Source: Rhodobacterales bacterium HTCC2255 (GTDB lineage: Bacteria; Pseudomonadota; Alphaproteobacteria; Rhodobacterales; Rhodobacteraceae). Taken from it: a stretch of 64,000 nucleotides of DNA. Shown here one piece after another: positions 1-9,259 of this stretch. Position 1 is the first letter of the stretch. Every line of letters starts with the position of its first letter. The translations under genes were made by a program, and so were the position numbers. Below the pieces are notes generated by a model. It had not been told where the DNA came from, searched no databases, and saw only the letters and a program-made list of their open reading frames with translations. The stretch covers positions 478,027 through 542,026 of the forward strand of contig DS022282.1 of the NCBI GenBank assembly GCA_000153745.1, written 5' to 3'.

Positions 1-426
1 TTGTTCACTAATGATCCATTCAAATATTCGGTTAGCACCGTCCGGCTCAAGGTTAACTGTTACATTAGGTCTATTTATTAAAAATTCAGACAACACCCGC
101 GGCATATGGCTAGTAGAAAAACCTGGCAAACACGCAATTTTAAGATGCCCTGCATTTCCTGAAGTTAAGCTGTGCGTAATTTCATCAATATGCTCTAAAC
201 TATCAAGCAGTCGGCCAACTTCACGTAATAAAAATCTTGCATCTTGAGTGGGGACTAGTTTGCCATTTTGCCGATTGAATAATTTAAACTCTATGCTTTC
301 AGAATAACTTGCTAAAAGACGGCTCACAGCAGGTTGTGATATATTCAATTTTTTAGCCGCAAGCGTCATACTGCCAAGTTGCCCCACAGCATAGAATGCT
401 TCAAGTTGACGTAACTTCACACTCAT
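1..426 (-). CDS. LysR-family transcriptional regulator, N-terminal part (cut by window edge)
   Basis: The minus strand is open from an ATG at 426 to the window edge, giving 142 residues with no stop. The first ~60 residues are a typical LysR winged helix-turn-helix: it starts MSVKLRQLEAFYAV and continues GSMTLAAKKLNISQPAVSRL, the family recognition helix. The start of the effector-binding domain follows (LKIACLPGF at about residue 105). It is divergent from the glycerol-3-phosphate operon, so it may regulate that operon, itself, or both; this is inferred from position only. The C-terminal part lies outside the window, so the effector class cannot be judged. Confidence 0.9.
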   Translation of the reverse strand, partial: MSVKLRQLEAFYAVGQLGSMTLAAKKLNISQPAVSRLLASYSESIEFKLFNRQNGKLVPTQDARFLLREVGRLLDSLEHIDEITHSLTSGNAGHLKIACLPGFSTSHMPRVLSEFLINRPNVTVNLEPDGANRIFEWIISEQ

Positions 427-479
427 TAAATCCCCACTCTCTATTAATTGCTAAATTATTAGTCATTACATTCAATAAA

Positions 480-495
480 TAACTTACATAAGTTA
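480..495. promoter_or_regulatory. candidate LysR-type binding site
   Basis: TAACTT-ACAT-AAGTTA is a perfect inverted repeat with 6-bp arms, about 55 bp upstream of the lysR start and in the lysR/ugpB divergent gap. LysR proteins typically bind T-N11-A dyads like this one and repress their own gene. Assignment is by position and symmetry only; short AT-rich dyads also arise by chance. Confidence 0.35.
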
Positions 496-659
496 ATTTT
501 ATCATTATAACTAAATGTTATGAATTTTGTCAAAAAATACACTTGAATTATATCTCGCATCGTGTTTTCTTTTATTTTTAATAATGCTGCTTTTATGTTT
601 TATAAATAAATTCTTAAATCGCAAAAAACCTGAGCAGTAACGAAATAATATTTTATTTA

Positions 660-678
660 CAAACAGATGTTCTGTTTG
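660..678. promoter_or_regulatory. 19-bp palindrome just upstream of ugpB
   Basis: CAAACAGATGTTCTGTTTG has perfect 8-bp arms around a TGT centre and ends 30 bp before the ugpB ATG. Its position in the 5' leader suits an operator or a leader hairpin. The protein that would bind it is not evident. Confidence 0.4.
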
Positions 679-708
679 CTTGAAATATTTAAACGGAGAG
701 GAACTATA

Positions 709-2013
709 ATGAAAAAAATAATTATGAAAACCATTTTAGCCGCCGGTATTGCTGCTCTAGCAATTCCAGCATCAGCTAAAACTGAGCTACAATGGTGGCA
801 CGCCATGGGTGGTCGACTTGGAGAAGTAGTCGATGAAATAGCCAAAAACTACAATGCTAGCCAAAGTGAATACGAGATTATTCCAACATATAAAGGTGGT
901 TATGAAGACACAATGACTGCTGGGATTGCGGCATTCCGAGCAAAACAACAACCACATGTATTACAAATCTTTGACGCTGGCGCTGCAACAATAATCAACG
1001 CTCCCGGAGCTGCAATTCCAGTTGCAGATCTAATGAAAGAGCATGGTAAAGGTTTTGATAGCAATGATTACATTGAAGGTGTTCGTGGCTTTTACGCAGA
1101 TTCTGCTGGAAAAATGATTGGCATGCCATTCAACTCATCAACACCTCTGTTGTATTATAACAAGGATGCTTTTGCAGCAGCTGGGATAGCTAACCCACCT
1201 GCTACTTGGGAAGAATTTGAAGCTATGGCACCTAAATTAAAAGCAGCAGGTTATACGGCACTGGCACAAAGTCACAGCCCATGGATCTTATCTGAAAATT
1301 TCCACAGCCGACATAACATTCAGTTGTCTACTGGTAATAACGGATATGACTCAACTGATGTTAAGATTTTATATAACAATGATCACATGAAAATGCATTG
1401 GGGTAAAATGAAAGAATGGCTAGATGCTGGTCATTATGGCTTCTTTGGAAGAGCATGGGGCGATAATCAGGATGCATTTGTTCAGAAAAAAGTAGCAATG
1501 TGGATGGGTTCATCTGGTTCATTTGGTGGACTGAAAAAATCCACAGATTTTGAATTTGGCACTACTTTCTTACCATACTGGAAAAGCATTATTGATGAAC
1601 CAAAAAGTACATTCATCGGTGGAGCTGCTTTATTTGCAATGAGTGGTAAATCAGATGCTGAATATAAAGGTGTTGCAGACTTTTTTGCTTATATGACCAA
1701 CAATGAAAATCAAGTTTTCTGGCATAAAGAAACTGGATACGTACCAATAACAACAGCAGCTTACAATATGGCAAAAGCTGAAGGTTATTACGACGAGTCA
1801 CCTGATGCGGAAATTGGCATTCTTCAATTAAGTCAACCAGGTGGAGAATGGACAAAAGGCTACCGCCTTGGATACTACGTACAAATTCGCGAAGTTATGT
1901 ATAAAAAATATGATGATATTTTCTCAGGAAAATCTTCAGTTGAAAAAGCATTTTCAGAAATGGAAACTGAATCTAACGCATTGTTAGAGCGTTTTGCAGC
2001 AACATATAAATAA
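709..2013 (+). CDS. ugpB: sn-glycerol-3-phosphate ABC transporter, periplasmic binding protein UgpB
   Basis: Captures glycerol-3-phosphate or its diesters in the periplasm and delivers them to UgpAE. The 434-residue product closely resembles the E. coli UgpB pattern: WWHAMGGRLGEVVDE near the mature N-terminus, then IIPTYKGGYEDTMTAGIAAFRA. A Sec signal peptide ends in ASA at about residue 23. I chose the ATG at 709 because a GGAGAGGA ribosome site precedes it and the signal peptide starts there; the upstream in-frame start at 667 would lie inside a palindrome. First gene of ugpBAEC and followed by a strong hairpin. Confidence 0.93.
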   Translation: MKKIIMKTILAAGIAALAIPASAKTELQWWHAMGGRLGEVVDEIAKNYNASQSEYEIIPTYKGGYEDTMTAGIAAFRAKQQPHVLQIFDAGAATIINAPGAAIPVADLMKEHGKGFDSNDYIEGVRGFYADSAGKMIGMPFNSSTPLLYYNKDAFAAAGIANPPATWEEFEAMAPKLKAAGYTALAQSHSPWILSENFHSRHNIQLSTGNNGYDSTDVKILYNNDHMKMHWGKMKEWLDAGHYGFFGRAWGDNQDAFVQKKVAMWMGSSGSFGGLKKSTDFEFGTTFLPYWKSIIDEPKSTFIGGAALFAMSGKSDAEYKGVADFFAYMTNNENQVFWHKETGYVPITTAAYNMAKAEGYYDESPDAEIGILQLSQPGGEWTKGYRLGYYVQIREVMYKKYDDIFSGKSSVEKAFSEMETESNALLERFAATYK

Positions 2014-2019
2014 AACACA

Positions 2020-2051
2020 ATAGCTGGTGGCGAGGACTTGCCACCAGCTAT
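2020..2051 (+). terminator. intercistronic hairpin after ugpB
   Basis: A perfect 12-bp stem (ATAGCTGGTGGC / GCCACCAGCTAT) with an 8-nt loop lies 7 bp after the ugpB stop and before ugpA. No T-run follows, so it is more likely an mRNA-stabilising or partial-attenuation element that favours binding-protein expression than a full terminator. Confidence 0.75.
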
Positions 2052-2103
2052 CCAATAACTAATCTACAAATACAGAATATTTAATTTCTCTGAGGGCCAA
2101 TTA

Positions 2104-2982
2104 ATGAAACGCGTTCAATTTGAGCATAGTACGATACCCTATCTTTTCATTGCTCCACAAATTGCAATAATAGCGATTTTTTTCATATGGCCAGCTGGTC
2201 AAGCGATTCATCAATCCTTCCTCTTAGAGGATGCTTTTGGGCTTTCTTCTCAATTTGTCTGGTTCAGGAATTATGTTGATACAATCGGTGACGCCGCATG
2301 GCTACAAGCAGCTTGGTTCACTACAATTTTTTCTGCACTCGTCACATTTCTTTCTCTAGGCATTGCTTTACTTCTGGCTGTTAAGGCAAATGAAGTCATT
2401 AGAGGTGCCAGTACGTATAAAACTACATTAATGTGGGCATATGCAATTGCACCTCCTGTTGCAGGATTAATGGGAAACCTTATGTTCCATCCACTTATTG
2501 GTGACTTATATAAATTTTTTAATGCAATTGGCTGGGATTTCAATCATAAACTCGACTCATTTGATGCTGGGTTTGTGGTTGTTTTAATCGCAGTATGGAA
2601 ACAAGTAAGTGTAAACTTCATTTTCTTTTTATCTGGACTTCAAGGTATATCAAAAGCAGTAAATGAAGCTGCACTGATGGATTGCAAAAGCCCAACACGA
2701 CGTTTTTGGACTATAACATTTCCACTTTTAGCTCCGACAACATTTTTTTTGATGGTCATAAATATAACTTATGCATTTTTTGAAACATTTGGTATAATCG
2801 ATACAACTACAGGTGGAGCCCCCGGCGGTTCAACAAATACATTAGTATACAAAGTGTTCCAAGATGGCTTCAGAGGCGCTGATCTTGGTGGTTCATCAGC
2901 ACAGTCAGTTGTATTAATGATAATAGTATTAGCACTAACCATTATCCAATTCCGGTTCATCGAACGTAAAGTTCACTATTGA
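2104..2982 (+). CDS. ugpA: glycerol-3-phosphate ABC transporter permease UgpA
   Basis: One of two inner-membrane subunits of the Ugp importer. The N-terminus (PYLFIAPQIAIIAIFFIWPAG) and SSQFVWFRNYV closely follow E. coli UgpA, and the 292-aa length matches. Six hydrophobic segments are visible, and the ATPase-coupling EAA loop is seen as NEAALMDCKSPTRRFWTITFP around residues 197-217. The ribosome site CTGAGGGCC precedes the ATG. It is separated from ugpB by a hairpin and followed 10 bp later by ugpE. Confidence 0.93.
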   Translation: MKRVQFEHSTIPYLFIAPQIAIIAIFFIWPAGQAIHQSFLLEDAFGLSSQFVWFRNYVDTIGDAAWLQAAWFTTIFSALVTFLSLGIALLLAVKANEVIRGASTYKTTLMWAYAIAPPVAGLMGNLMFHPLIGDLYKFFNAIGWDFNHKLDSFDAGFVVVLIAVWKQVSVNFIFFLSGLQGISKAVNEAALMDCKSPTRRFWTITFPLLAPTTFFLMVINITYAFFETFGIIDTTTGGAPGGSTNTLVYKVFQDGFRGADLGGSSAQSVVLMIIVLALTIIQFRFIERKVHY

Positions 2983-2992
2983 GGATAATGAT

Positions 2993-3847
2993 ATGAAAAA
3001 TATTAATTGGCGATTAGCATCAAACCATCTAATTCTCCTTATTGGTGTCATATTTATGAGTCTTCCTGTATGGGTTGCTTTTTCGACTTCAACTCACACA
3101 GCCGAAACCATACTTCGTGAAGGATTACAATTTTGGCCAGGCTCAAACTTTATAGAAACTTATCGTGAAGTTATGTTTGAAGAAGCCGGGGTAATGAAAT
3201 CTGTTTTAGGTATAACCATGCTTAAAAACAGCTTAATACTAGGTATAGGTTTTGCGGTTGGTAAAGTAATTATTTCTATGCTTGCAGCATATGCGATTGT
3301 TTATTTCCGCTTCAAACTTGCGACACCTTTGTTTTGGATAATATTTCTAACATTACTATTACCTCTAGAAGTTAGGATTATTCCATCTTATGAAATAGTT
3401 GCAGGACTTGGTTTGTTAGATACTAATTTTGGTCTTATTGTCCCACTTATTGCATCAGCAACAGGTACATTTTACTTCCGGCAATTCTTTAAATCTATCC
3501 CTGACGAATTATTAGAAGCAGCGCGATTAGACGGAGCTTCACCTTGGCGCTTCTTTGTTGATATGCTTATTCCTTTATCAAAAACAATGATAGCTGCAAT
3601 TTTAATTATTATGTTCGTAGTAGGGTGGAACCAATATCTTTGGCCACTAATTATGACAACGAAAGAAGAAAACTATACACTCGTGATTGGCATCAAACAA
3701 ATTTATCAGATCCTTTCAGAAGGCGGTGAATTACCACAATATCAAAAAGCTTTTGCATTAACTATTATGGCGACCTTACCACCAGTCCTCGTCGTATTGT
3801 TCTTCCAAAATTGGTTCGTCAAGGGCCTAGTAGAAAGTGAAAAATAA
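2993..3847 (+). CDS. ugpE: glycerol-3-phosphate ABC transporter permease UgpE
   Basis: Second permease subunit of the Ugp importer, 284 aa, with about six membrane segments. The coupling loop ([18 protein letters not shown], about residues 171-188) and the [11 protein letters not shown] segment are typical of MalG/UgpE proteins. A GAGGATAATG start context lies 10 bp after ugpA. Its TAA overlaps the ugpC ATG by one base (TAATG), so the two are translationally coupled. A diverged paralogue lies nearby on the other strand at 4917-5747. Confidence 0.92.
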   Translation: MKNINWRLASNHLILLIGVIFMSLPVWVAFSTSTHTAETILREGLQFWPGSNFIETYREVMFEEAGVMKSVLGITMLKNSLILGIGFAVGKVIISMLAAYAIVYFRFKLATPLFWIIFLTLLLPLEVRIIPSYEIVAGLGLLDTNFGLIVPLIASATGTFYFRQFFKSIPDELLEAARLDGASPWRFFVDMLIPLSKTMIAAILIIMFVVGWNQYLWPLIMTTKEENYTLVIGIKQIYQILSEGGELPQYQKAFALTIMATLPPVLVVLFFQNWFVKGLVESEK

Positions 3848-4911
3848 TGGCTACAGTTAAATTAAACAACATTAAAAAAGTATACCCGAATGGTGCAGAG
3901 GCTGTTTGTGGAGTTAGTATGGCCATTGAAAATGGTGAATTTATAGTTTTTGTTGGCCCATCAGGTTGTGGTAAATCTACAATGCTTCGAATGGTTGCAG
4001 GACTGGAAACAATCACTAAGGGTGACATTGAAATTGATAGCAAAGTAATCAACAATGTTTCTCCAGCTGATCGAGATGTTGCAATGGTTTTCCAAAATTA
4101 TGCACTTTACCCTCATATGACTGTAAGAGGAAATATGGCTTATGGATTAAAGAATAGAGGACTGGCTAAAGCAGAAATTAATACAAAAGTTAATGAAGCT
4201 GCAAAAATGTTAAAGATAGATGATTATTTAGATCGACAGCCTAATCAACTATCTGGTGGGCAGCGCCAAAGGGTAGCAATGGGTCGAGCAATCGTTAGAG
4301 AGCCAAAAGTTTTTTTATTCGACGAACCATTATCAAATCTGGATGCAAAACTTCGTGTGCAAATGCGGATTGAAATAAAACGCCTTCAACGTAGAATGGG
4401 TGTCACATCTATTTACGTAACACATGATCAGACTGAAGCGATGACACTTGCTGATAGGCTCGCAGTAATTAATGATGGTCGCATAGAGCAAATGGGAGCT
4501 CCAATTGAACTCTATAATAACCCTAAAACTTTATTCGTCGCGTCTTTCATTGGCGCGCCACATATTAATTTAATACCAGCAAGATTTGAGAATAAAAAAC
4601 TTGTTTGTGGTAATTTAAAATTACCAGGATTTAAAAATCTGCCTGAAGACATTGAATTGGTCTTAGGTATAAGACCTGATTTCTTAAGACCTGATACTAA
4701 GGGTCAATTAGAGATTCAAGTAGATCTTGTAGAACAACATGGTGCAGATAATTTAGTTTATGGAGCATTAAAAAATTCATCAAATGATACAGAACTGTGT
4801 TTTAAAACTACGCAAAACACGCTTCCAGATATTGATAGCAATTTAAAACTAAAGTTTGAACAGAAGCATGCGATGGTATTTAATAAAAGCACTGGTGAGC
4901 GACTAATTTAG
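3847..4911 (+). CDS. ugpC: glycerol-3-phosphate ABC transporter ATP-binding protein UgpC
   Basis: Cytoplasmic ATPase of the Ugp importer, 354 aa. Walker [10 protein letters not shown] at residues 37-45, signature LSGGQ at 135-139, Walker B VFLFDE at 155-160, and the H-loop in THDQTEA. The last ~120 residues form the OB-type regulatory domain of MalK/UgpC-class ATPases. Starts in a one-base overlap with ugpE and ends 5 bp before the convergent gene at 4917, leaving no room for a separate terminator. Confidence 0.93.
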   Translation: MATVKLNNIKKVYPNGAEAVCGVSMAIENGEFIVFVGPSGCGKSTMLRMVAGLETITKGDIEIDSKVINNVSPADRDVAMVFQNYALYPHMTVRGNMAYGLKNRGLAKAEINTKVNEAAKMLKIDDYLDRQPNQLSGGQRQRVAMGRAIVREPKVFLFDEPLSNLDAKLRVQMRIEIKRLQRRMGVTSIYVTHDQTEAMTLADRLAVINDGRIEQMGAPIELYNNPKTLFVASFIGAPHINLIPARFENKKLVCGNLKLPGFKNLPEDIELVLGIRPDFLRPDTKGQLEIQVDLVEQHGADNLVYGALKNSSNDTELCFKTTQNTLPDIDSNLKLKFEQKHAMVFNKSTGERLI

Positions 4912-4916
4912 AAAGA

Positions 4917-5747
4917 TTATTTTTGGGATAATTTATTTTCCACCCCTAATCCGCTGAAGAACCATCTTTGGAAGATTAATACCAGAATAAAAGGTGGTGC
5001 AATTGTTATCATTGTGAATGCCATACTAGTACCACTTCCCTGCCCCATGAATCTTATTCCTCTTACTAGTGTATAGAGCGTGTCGTCTGTACTTATCATT
5101 ATTGGCCATAAATATTGGTTCCACCCAATCATAAATGCAATAATAAATATTGCTGCCGCTCTAGAGAGAGAAAGTGGGATTAAAATATCCAAAGCGAATT
5201 TAAAGCTTCCTGCACCGTCAAGTAATGCGGCCTCGAGCAACTCTTCCGGTAAACTTAAAAAATATTGTCTGAAAAAAAATGTACCTAATGCTGCAGCAAT
5301 AACAGGAAGGATTATTCCAAGATGAGTATTTATTAATCCTAAATATGAAGCAATTTGAAAAGTTGGAATAAACCTAGCTTCTAATGGAAATAGCAATGTT
5401 GATAAAGCCAGCCAAAAAATTATATTTGCACTTTTATATTTGAAGAAAACTATTGAGTATGCGGTAAAAAATGAGAGTAAAGTCGTAAGGACACCTACTC
5501 CAATAGCAATAATCAGTGAATTTAATAGCATTCCCATTGGTGTTATTTCGTCTGTAAACCCAGACTCAAAATTTAATACACTATCATAGTTTTGTACTAA
5601 ATGATTACCAAATTCGAACTGCATACCACTAGTCCGCAAATCTGAAGTACTTTGTGATGAGGAAAAAAATATAAGCAAAATCGGGGAAAGCATAATAAAT
5701 ACCCCAAATAGCAAAATAACATGATTTAAAATTGTTCTATAAATCAC
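4917..5747 (-). CDS. orphan UgpE-like sugar-phosphate ABC permease
   Basis: A 276-aa carbohydrate ABC permease of the UgpE/MalG type with an intact coupling loop (EELLEAALLDGAGSFKF, about residues 168-184) and [12 protein letters not shown]. It is clearly paralogous to ugpE at 2993 but diverged along its length, and it is not degraded. It starts with GTG overlapping the TAG of the phosphatase gene by one base (TAGTG), so the two are co-translated. No partner permease, ATPase or binding protein lies beside it. It may assemble with the Ugp components encoded convergently, possibly replacing UgpE; this is inference. Confidence 0.85.
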   Translation of the reverse strand: MIYRTILNHVILLFGVFIMLSPILLIFFSSSQSTSDLRTSGMQFEFGNHLVQNYDSVLNFESGFTDEITPMGMLLNSLIIAIGVGVLTTLLSFFTAYSIVFFKYKSANIIFWLALSTLLFPLEARFIPTFQIASYLGLINTHLGIILPVIAAALGTFFFRQYFLSLPEELLEAALLDGAGSFKFALDILIPLSLSRAAAIFIIAFMIGWNQYLWPIMISTDDTLYTLVRGIRFMGQGSGTSMAFTMITIAPPFILVLIFQRWFFSGLGVENKLSQK

Positions 5748-6541
5748 TAAACATAAGCCTTATTTGCAATTTCAAGAATTTCATCAAATACTCCAGGACC
5801 AGATGCAATAACACGTCCACCGCTTTTCAACATTTCGTTTGCGTCCTGAACCTCAATAATACCACCTGCTTCTTTTATAAGTAACTGTCCAGCCAAACAA
5901 TCCCATGCATTCATATGGGGTTCAGCGTATCCTATTAATCTACCAGAAGCCACATAAGACAACATTAAAGCACCTGAAGCATTTCTGTAAAATATACCAC
6001 CTCGTTCAATCAATTTTTGAATAAAAGAAACAGTCATACGACTTGATGTTCTACTATTCATACCAACCCCTGTACTTCCATCGTTCAAAGATTTTGATTT
6101 AGATACGCCCATTGGTTCATCATTTATAAAAGCACCTTTACCTTGAGAACCCCAGAATAATTCATTGTGGCAGGGCTCATATACAGCACCTAATTTTGTT
6201 TTATTTTTATGCACACAAGCCAAAACAACACACCAAGATGGAATTTCAGTCAAAAAATTTGTTGTACCATCGATTGGATCAATAACCCATGTATAGCCTG
6301 AAACACCTTCAAAATTTTCATGTTCTTCTCCAACAATACCGTCGTCTGGATATCTATTTGAAATGTGTTCTCTAATAAAGATTTCAACTTCAAGATCTGC
6401 ATTAGATACGTAATCTTGAATACTTTTTTGTTGTATTTCCAATTCATTGATACAGTGAAAAAAAGAGAGAGCTTTTTTACCTGCTTCTTCTACAAGTTTC
6501 TTTGCAAAATCTAATCTTGATTGAATTTCATTATTTGACAT
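5747..6541 (-). CDS. inositol-monophosphatase-family phosphatase (SuhB/IMPase-like)
   Basis: A Mg2+-dependent phosphomonoesterase of 264 aa. The metal-site motifs are all present: GEEH at residues 71-74, DPIDGTTNF at 88-96, and NAWD (WD at 213-214) near the C-terminus. Substrates in this family include myo-inositol-1-phosphate, 3'-phosphoadenosine phosphates, histidinol phosphate and other sugar or polyol phosphates; the sequence does not decide between them. Co-translation with a Ugp-type permease and closeness to the glycerol-phosphate importer suggest a polyol-phosphate substrate. It is divergent from the M20 peptidase gene. Confidence 0.88.
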   Translation of the reverse strand: MSNNEIQSRLDFAKKLVEEAGKKALSFFHCINELEIQQKSIQDYVSNADLEVEIFIREHISNRYPDDGIVGEEHENFEGVSGYTWVIDPIDGTTNFLTEIPSWCVVLACVHKNKTKLGAVYEPCHNELFWGSQGKGAFINDEPMGVSKSKSLNDGSTGVGMNSRTSSRMTVSFIQKLIERGGIFYRNASGALMLSYVASGRLIGYAEPHMNAWDCLAGQLLIKEAGGIIEVQDANEMLKSGGRVIASGPGVFDEILEIANKAYV

Positions 6542-6695
6542 TCCTACAATCCTTTCAAATATAAAGTTAATAATTGCATATAAATCAGTGCGTTAATAGA
6601 TTTAATATATTGTAGCTTTACTGATCATCTAATAGTTTGAATAATGACAATAAACCTAGGAAATATATTTATTTTGGAAAAAGAAACATATCATC

Positions 6696-8072
6696 ATGAC
6701 ACTAAAAGATAAAGCAGTTCAGCATGCTTCACATTATTTTGATGAAGGTGGATTTAAAAAAGATCTTTCGGAATTAATTGCAGTAAAGACAGAGAGCCAA
6801 AACCAAAAATACAATCTAAAGAATTATTATAAAAACAATATAATACCCATGCTTACAGAAATGGGATTTAAATGTAATATAATGAAAAATTCATCTCCAG
6901 AATCTAATGTATTTCTTTTTGCAGAAAGAATTGAAAATCATAATTTTAAAACAATTCTTACTTATGGTCATGGTGATGTTGTCTTAGGGCAAGATGAATC
7001 CTGGGAAGATGACTTAACACCATACAAATTAATAGAAAAAGATGGTAGTTTTTACGGACGAGGCACTGCAGATAACAAGGGTCAACATTTTATAAATATT
7101 AAAGCACTCAATTCTTTATTATCAGTTCAAAATAAACTTGGGTTTAATTACAAAATACTCTTTGAAATGGGTGAAGAAATTGGATCTCCTGGTTTAAAAC
7201 TTTTTTGCGAAAAAAATAAAGAAAAGCTAAAAGCAGATGTTTTTATTGCATCAGATGGGCCACGTATCTCACAAAAAACACCAACAATATTTACAGGTTC
7301 CAGAGGAGGCATAAATTTTGATCTATCTGTATCCTTAAGAGATGGTGCACACCACTCTGGTAACTTTGGTGGAATATTAAAAGATCCCTCAATTATACTT
7401 TCACATGCTATTGCTTCAATTACTGATGCAAGGGGTCAAATCAATATTAAAGATTGGCTACCTACAAGTTTAACTCCTAAAATAAAACAAATATTATCTG
7501 AGCTTCCATTAGTTGATGCAGGTTTCAAGTTAGACCCAGATTGGGGACAAATAGAGTTAACAATGTCGGAACGTGTCTTTGGGTGGAATAGTTTCTGTGT
7601 TTTGGCGATGATTTCAGGGGAACCAAATGCACCCTTAAACGCTATATCGGGCTATGCCAAAGCAACATGTCAATTAAGATTTGTTGTAGGCACTGATGTA
7701 AAAAATATAATTCCAGCATTAAGAAAATATTTAGATGATCATGGATTTGAAGATGTTGATATTCACAAAACTGATATGAATCCATTTCCAGCAACAAGAT
7801 TAGACATGAATGATCCATGGCTTTCATTTGTAAAAAAGTCATTGGAAAGTTCTACTAATCTTAAAATTGACTTACTGCCTAACCTTGGTGGGTCATTGCC
7901 AAATGATTGTTTTGCTGAAGTTTTAAACTTACCAACAATTTGGATACCGCATTCTTATGCAGGCTGCTCTCAACATTCACCAAACGAGCATTTACCAATT
8001 GCAATTGCGCGCCAGGCTTTACTTTGCATGACTTCACTTTTTGCAGATTTATCCACCTCTGAAAAAGTTTAG
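6696..8072 (+). CDS. M20-family zinc metallopeptidase (dipeptidase-like)
   Basis: A cytoplasmic hydrolase of 458 aa, the length of M20 dipeptidase/carnosinase-type enzymes. Zinc-site motifs: HGDV (H92), GRGTADNKGQ (D126), and MGEEIGSP with the catalytic/ligand pair E160-E161. A dimerisation insert follows (GAHHSGNFGG near residue 222), and the closing histidine is in SQHSPNEH near the C-terminus. No signal peptide. The specific substrate is unknown. It stands alone on the plus strand and ends 11 bp from the convergent gene at 8084. Confidence 0.85.
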   Translation: MTLKDKAVQHASHYFDEGGFKKDLSELIAVKTESQNQKYNLKNYYKNNIIPMLTEMGFKCNIMKNSSPESNVFLFAERIENHNFKTILTYGHGDVVLGQDESWEDDLTPYKLIEKDGSFYGRGTADNKGQHFINIKALNSLLSVQNKLGFNYKILFEMGEEIGSPGLKLFCEKNKEKLKADVFIASDGPRISQKTPTIFTGSRGGINFDLSVSLRDGAHHSGNFGGILKDPSIILSHAIASITDARGQINIKDWLPTSLTPKIKQILSELPLVDAGFKLDPDWGQIELTMSERVFGWNSFCVLAMISGEPNAPLNAISGYAKATCQLRFVVGTDVKNIIPALRKYLDDHGFEDVDIHKTDMNPFPATRLDMNDPWLSFVKKSLESSTNLKIDLLPNLGGSLPNDCFAEVLNLPTIWIPHSYAGCSQHSPNEHLPIAIARQALLCMTSLFADLSTSEKV

Positions 8073-8083
8073 TCATATTTAAG

Positions 8084-9238
8084 CTAGTTAATATTTGATA
8101 TTGCTAATTCAAGGTCATTGATCAAATCATCAACTGCCTCAAGGCCAATATTTAATCTCACAAGCCTGCCTCCAAAGTCTTTATTTGGCCTAACAAGATC
8201 TGGGTAAACCACTGCAAGACTAGTAACTCCGCCCCAACTTAAACCTATTTTAAAAATATGTAATGCATTGATAAATGTTTCAACTTGTTTACTTGATACG
8301 TTGTCTACAAAAGTAAAAGAAAACACGCTAGCTGATCCTGTAAAATCTCGCTTCCATATATCGTGCCCTGGGCATGACTTGAAAGCTGGGTGATAAACTT
8401 CATGAATTATATTATTTTCAGACAACCATAATGCTATTTTTAATGTGGATTTTTCAAGCTGATCCAAACGAAGTGCTAAAGTCTGCAAACCCCTTAAAGC
8501 TAAACTGCAGTCATCTGGAGAAACAGCTAACCCAAGCTGCATGTAAATTGGACCAACTATATTATAAGCTTCCTCATCACGAACAGATACTGATCCAAGG
8601 AGTAAATCACTGTGGCCACCAATATATTTAGTTAAAGCTTGAATGCTAACATCTACACCATATTTAAATGCGTCAAATAACACTCCAGCGGCATAAGTAT
8701 TATCAAGTGCTACTGGGATATTTTTTTCATGAGCAGCTTTGACTATTGCTGGGATATCCTGAATTTCCATAGTCACAGAACCGGGACTTTCACACCAAAT
8801 TAAAGAAGTATTACTTCTAATAAGTTTTGAAATATCTTTTCCAATTAATGGATCATAGGCTTCGACCTCGACACCCAGACCTCGTAACATACCTTCAGCC
8901 ATAGATTTATTTGGCCCGTAAGCTGAGTGAGGAACAAGTGCGTGCGTACCAGATTTACAAAAAGAAAAGTAAACAAGTGCAATTGCAGATTGTCCTCCTG
9001 GCACTATAAATGTATGTTTTGCACCTTCAATTTGAGAAATTCTAGCTGCAAGTTCTAAAGTAGTAGGTGTGCCGTACAGTCCATATGAATAACCTTTTTC
9101 CGCTTGCTCCCAATCATCCTTTATTAAAGATTGCTCATCAAATACTACAGTTGAACCTCTATAAATCGGTGTAACTAAAGATTTATAATCTTGTCTTGCT
9201 AACTGATGCGGATTTAAAAGTTTGGTACGCCAATCCAT
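8084..9238 (-). CDS. cystathionine beta-lyase-like PLP enzyme (Cys/Met metabolism family)
   Basis: A fold-type I PLP enzyme of 384 aa. The Schiff-base lysine is K204 in ALTKYIGGHSDLLLGSV, the MetC-type context, and D179 (LDNTYAAG) binds the PLP ring nitrogen. MetC cleaves cystathionine or cysteine conjugates into a thiol, pyruvate and ammonia. It lies 21 bp after an M20 deacetylase-like gene on the same strand, and its start follows a weak AAGGA site. The neighbours are amino-acid deacylase and racemase genes rather than methionine biosynthesis, so it may act as a catabolic C-S lyase. Confidence 0.85.
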   Translation of the reverse strand: MDWRTKLLNPHQLARQDYKSLVTPIYRGSTVVFDEQSLIKDDWEQAEKGYSYGLYGTPTTLELAARISQIEGAKHTFIVPGGQSAIALVYFSFCKSGTHALVPHSAYGPNKSMAEGMLRGLGVEVEAYDPLIGKDISKLIRSNTSLIWCESPGSVTMEIQDIPAIVKAAHEKNIPVALDNTYAAGVLFDAFKYGVDVSIQALTKYIGGHSDLLLGSVSVRDEEAYNIVGPIYMQLGLAVSPDDCSLALRGLQTLALRLDQLEKSTLKIALWLSENNIIHEVYHPAFKSCPGHDIWKRDFTGSASVFSFTFVDNVSSKQVETFINALHIFKIGLSWGGVTSLAVVYPDLVRPNKDFGGRLVRLNIGLEAVDDLINDLELAISNIN

Positions 9239-9259
9239 ATATATTTCCTTTTATTATAC

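Noticed and set aside
667-708. N-terminal extension of ugpB
   Set aside because: A GGAGAGGA site and a signal peptide begin at 709, and the upstream start overlaps a palindrome.
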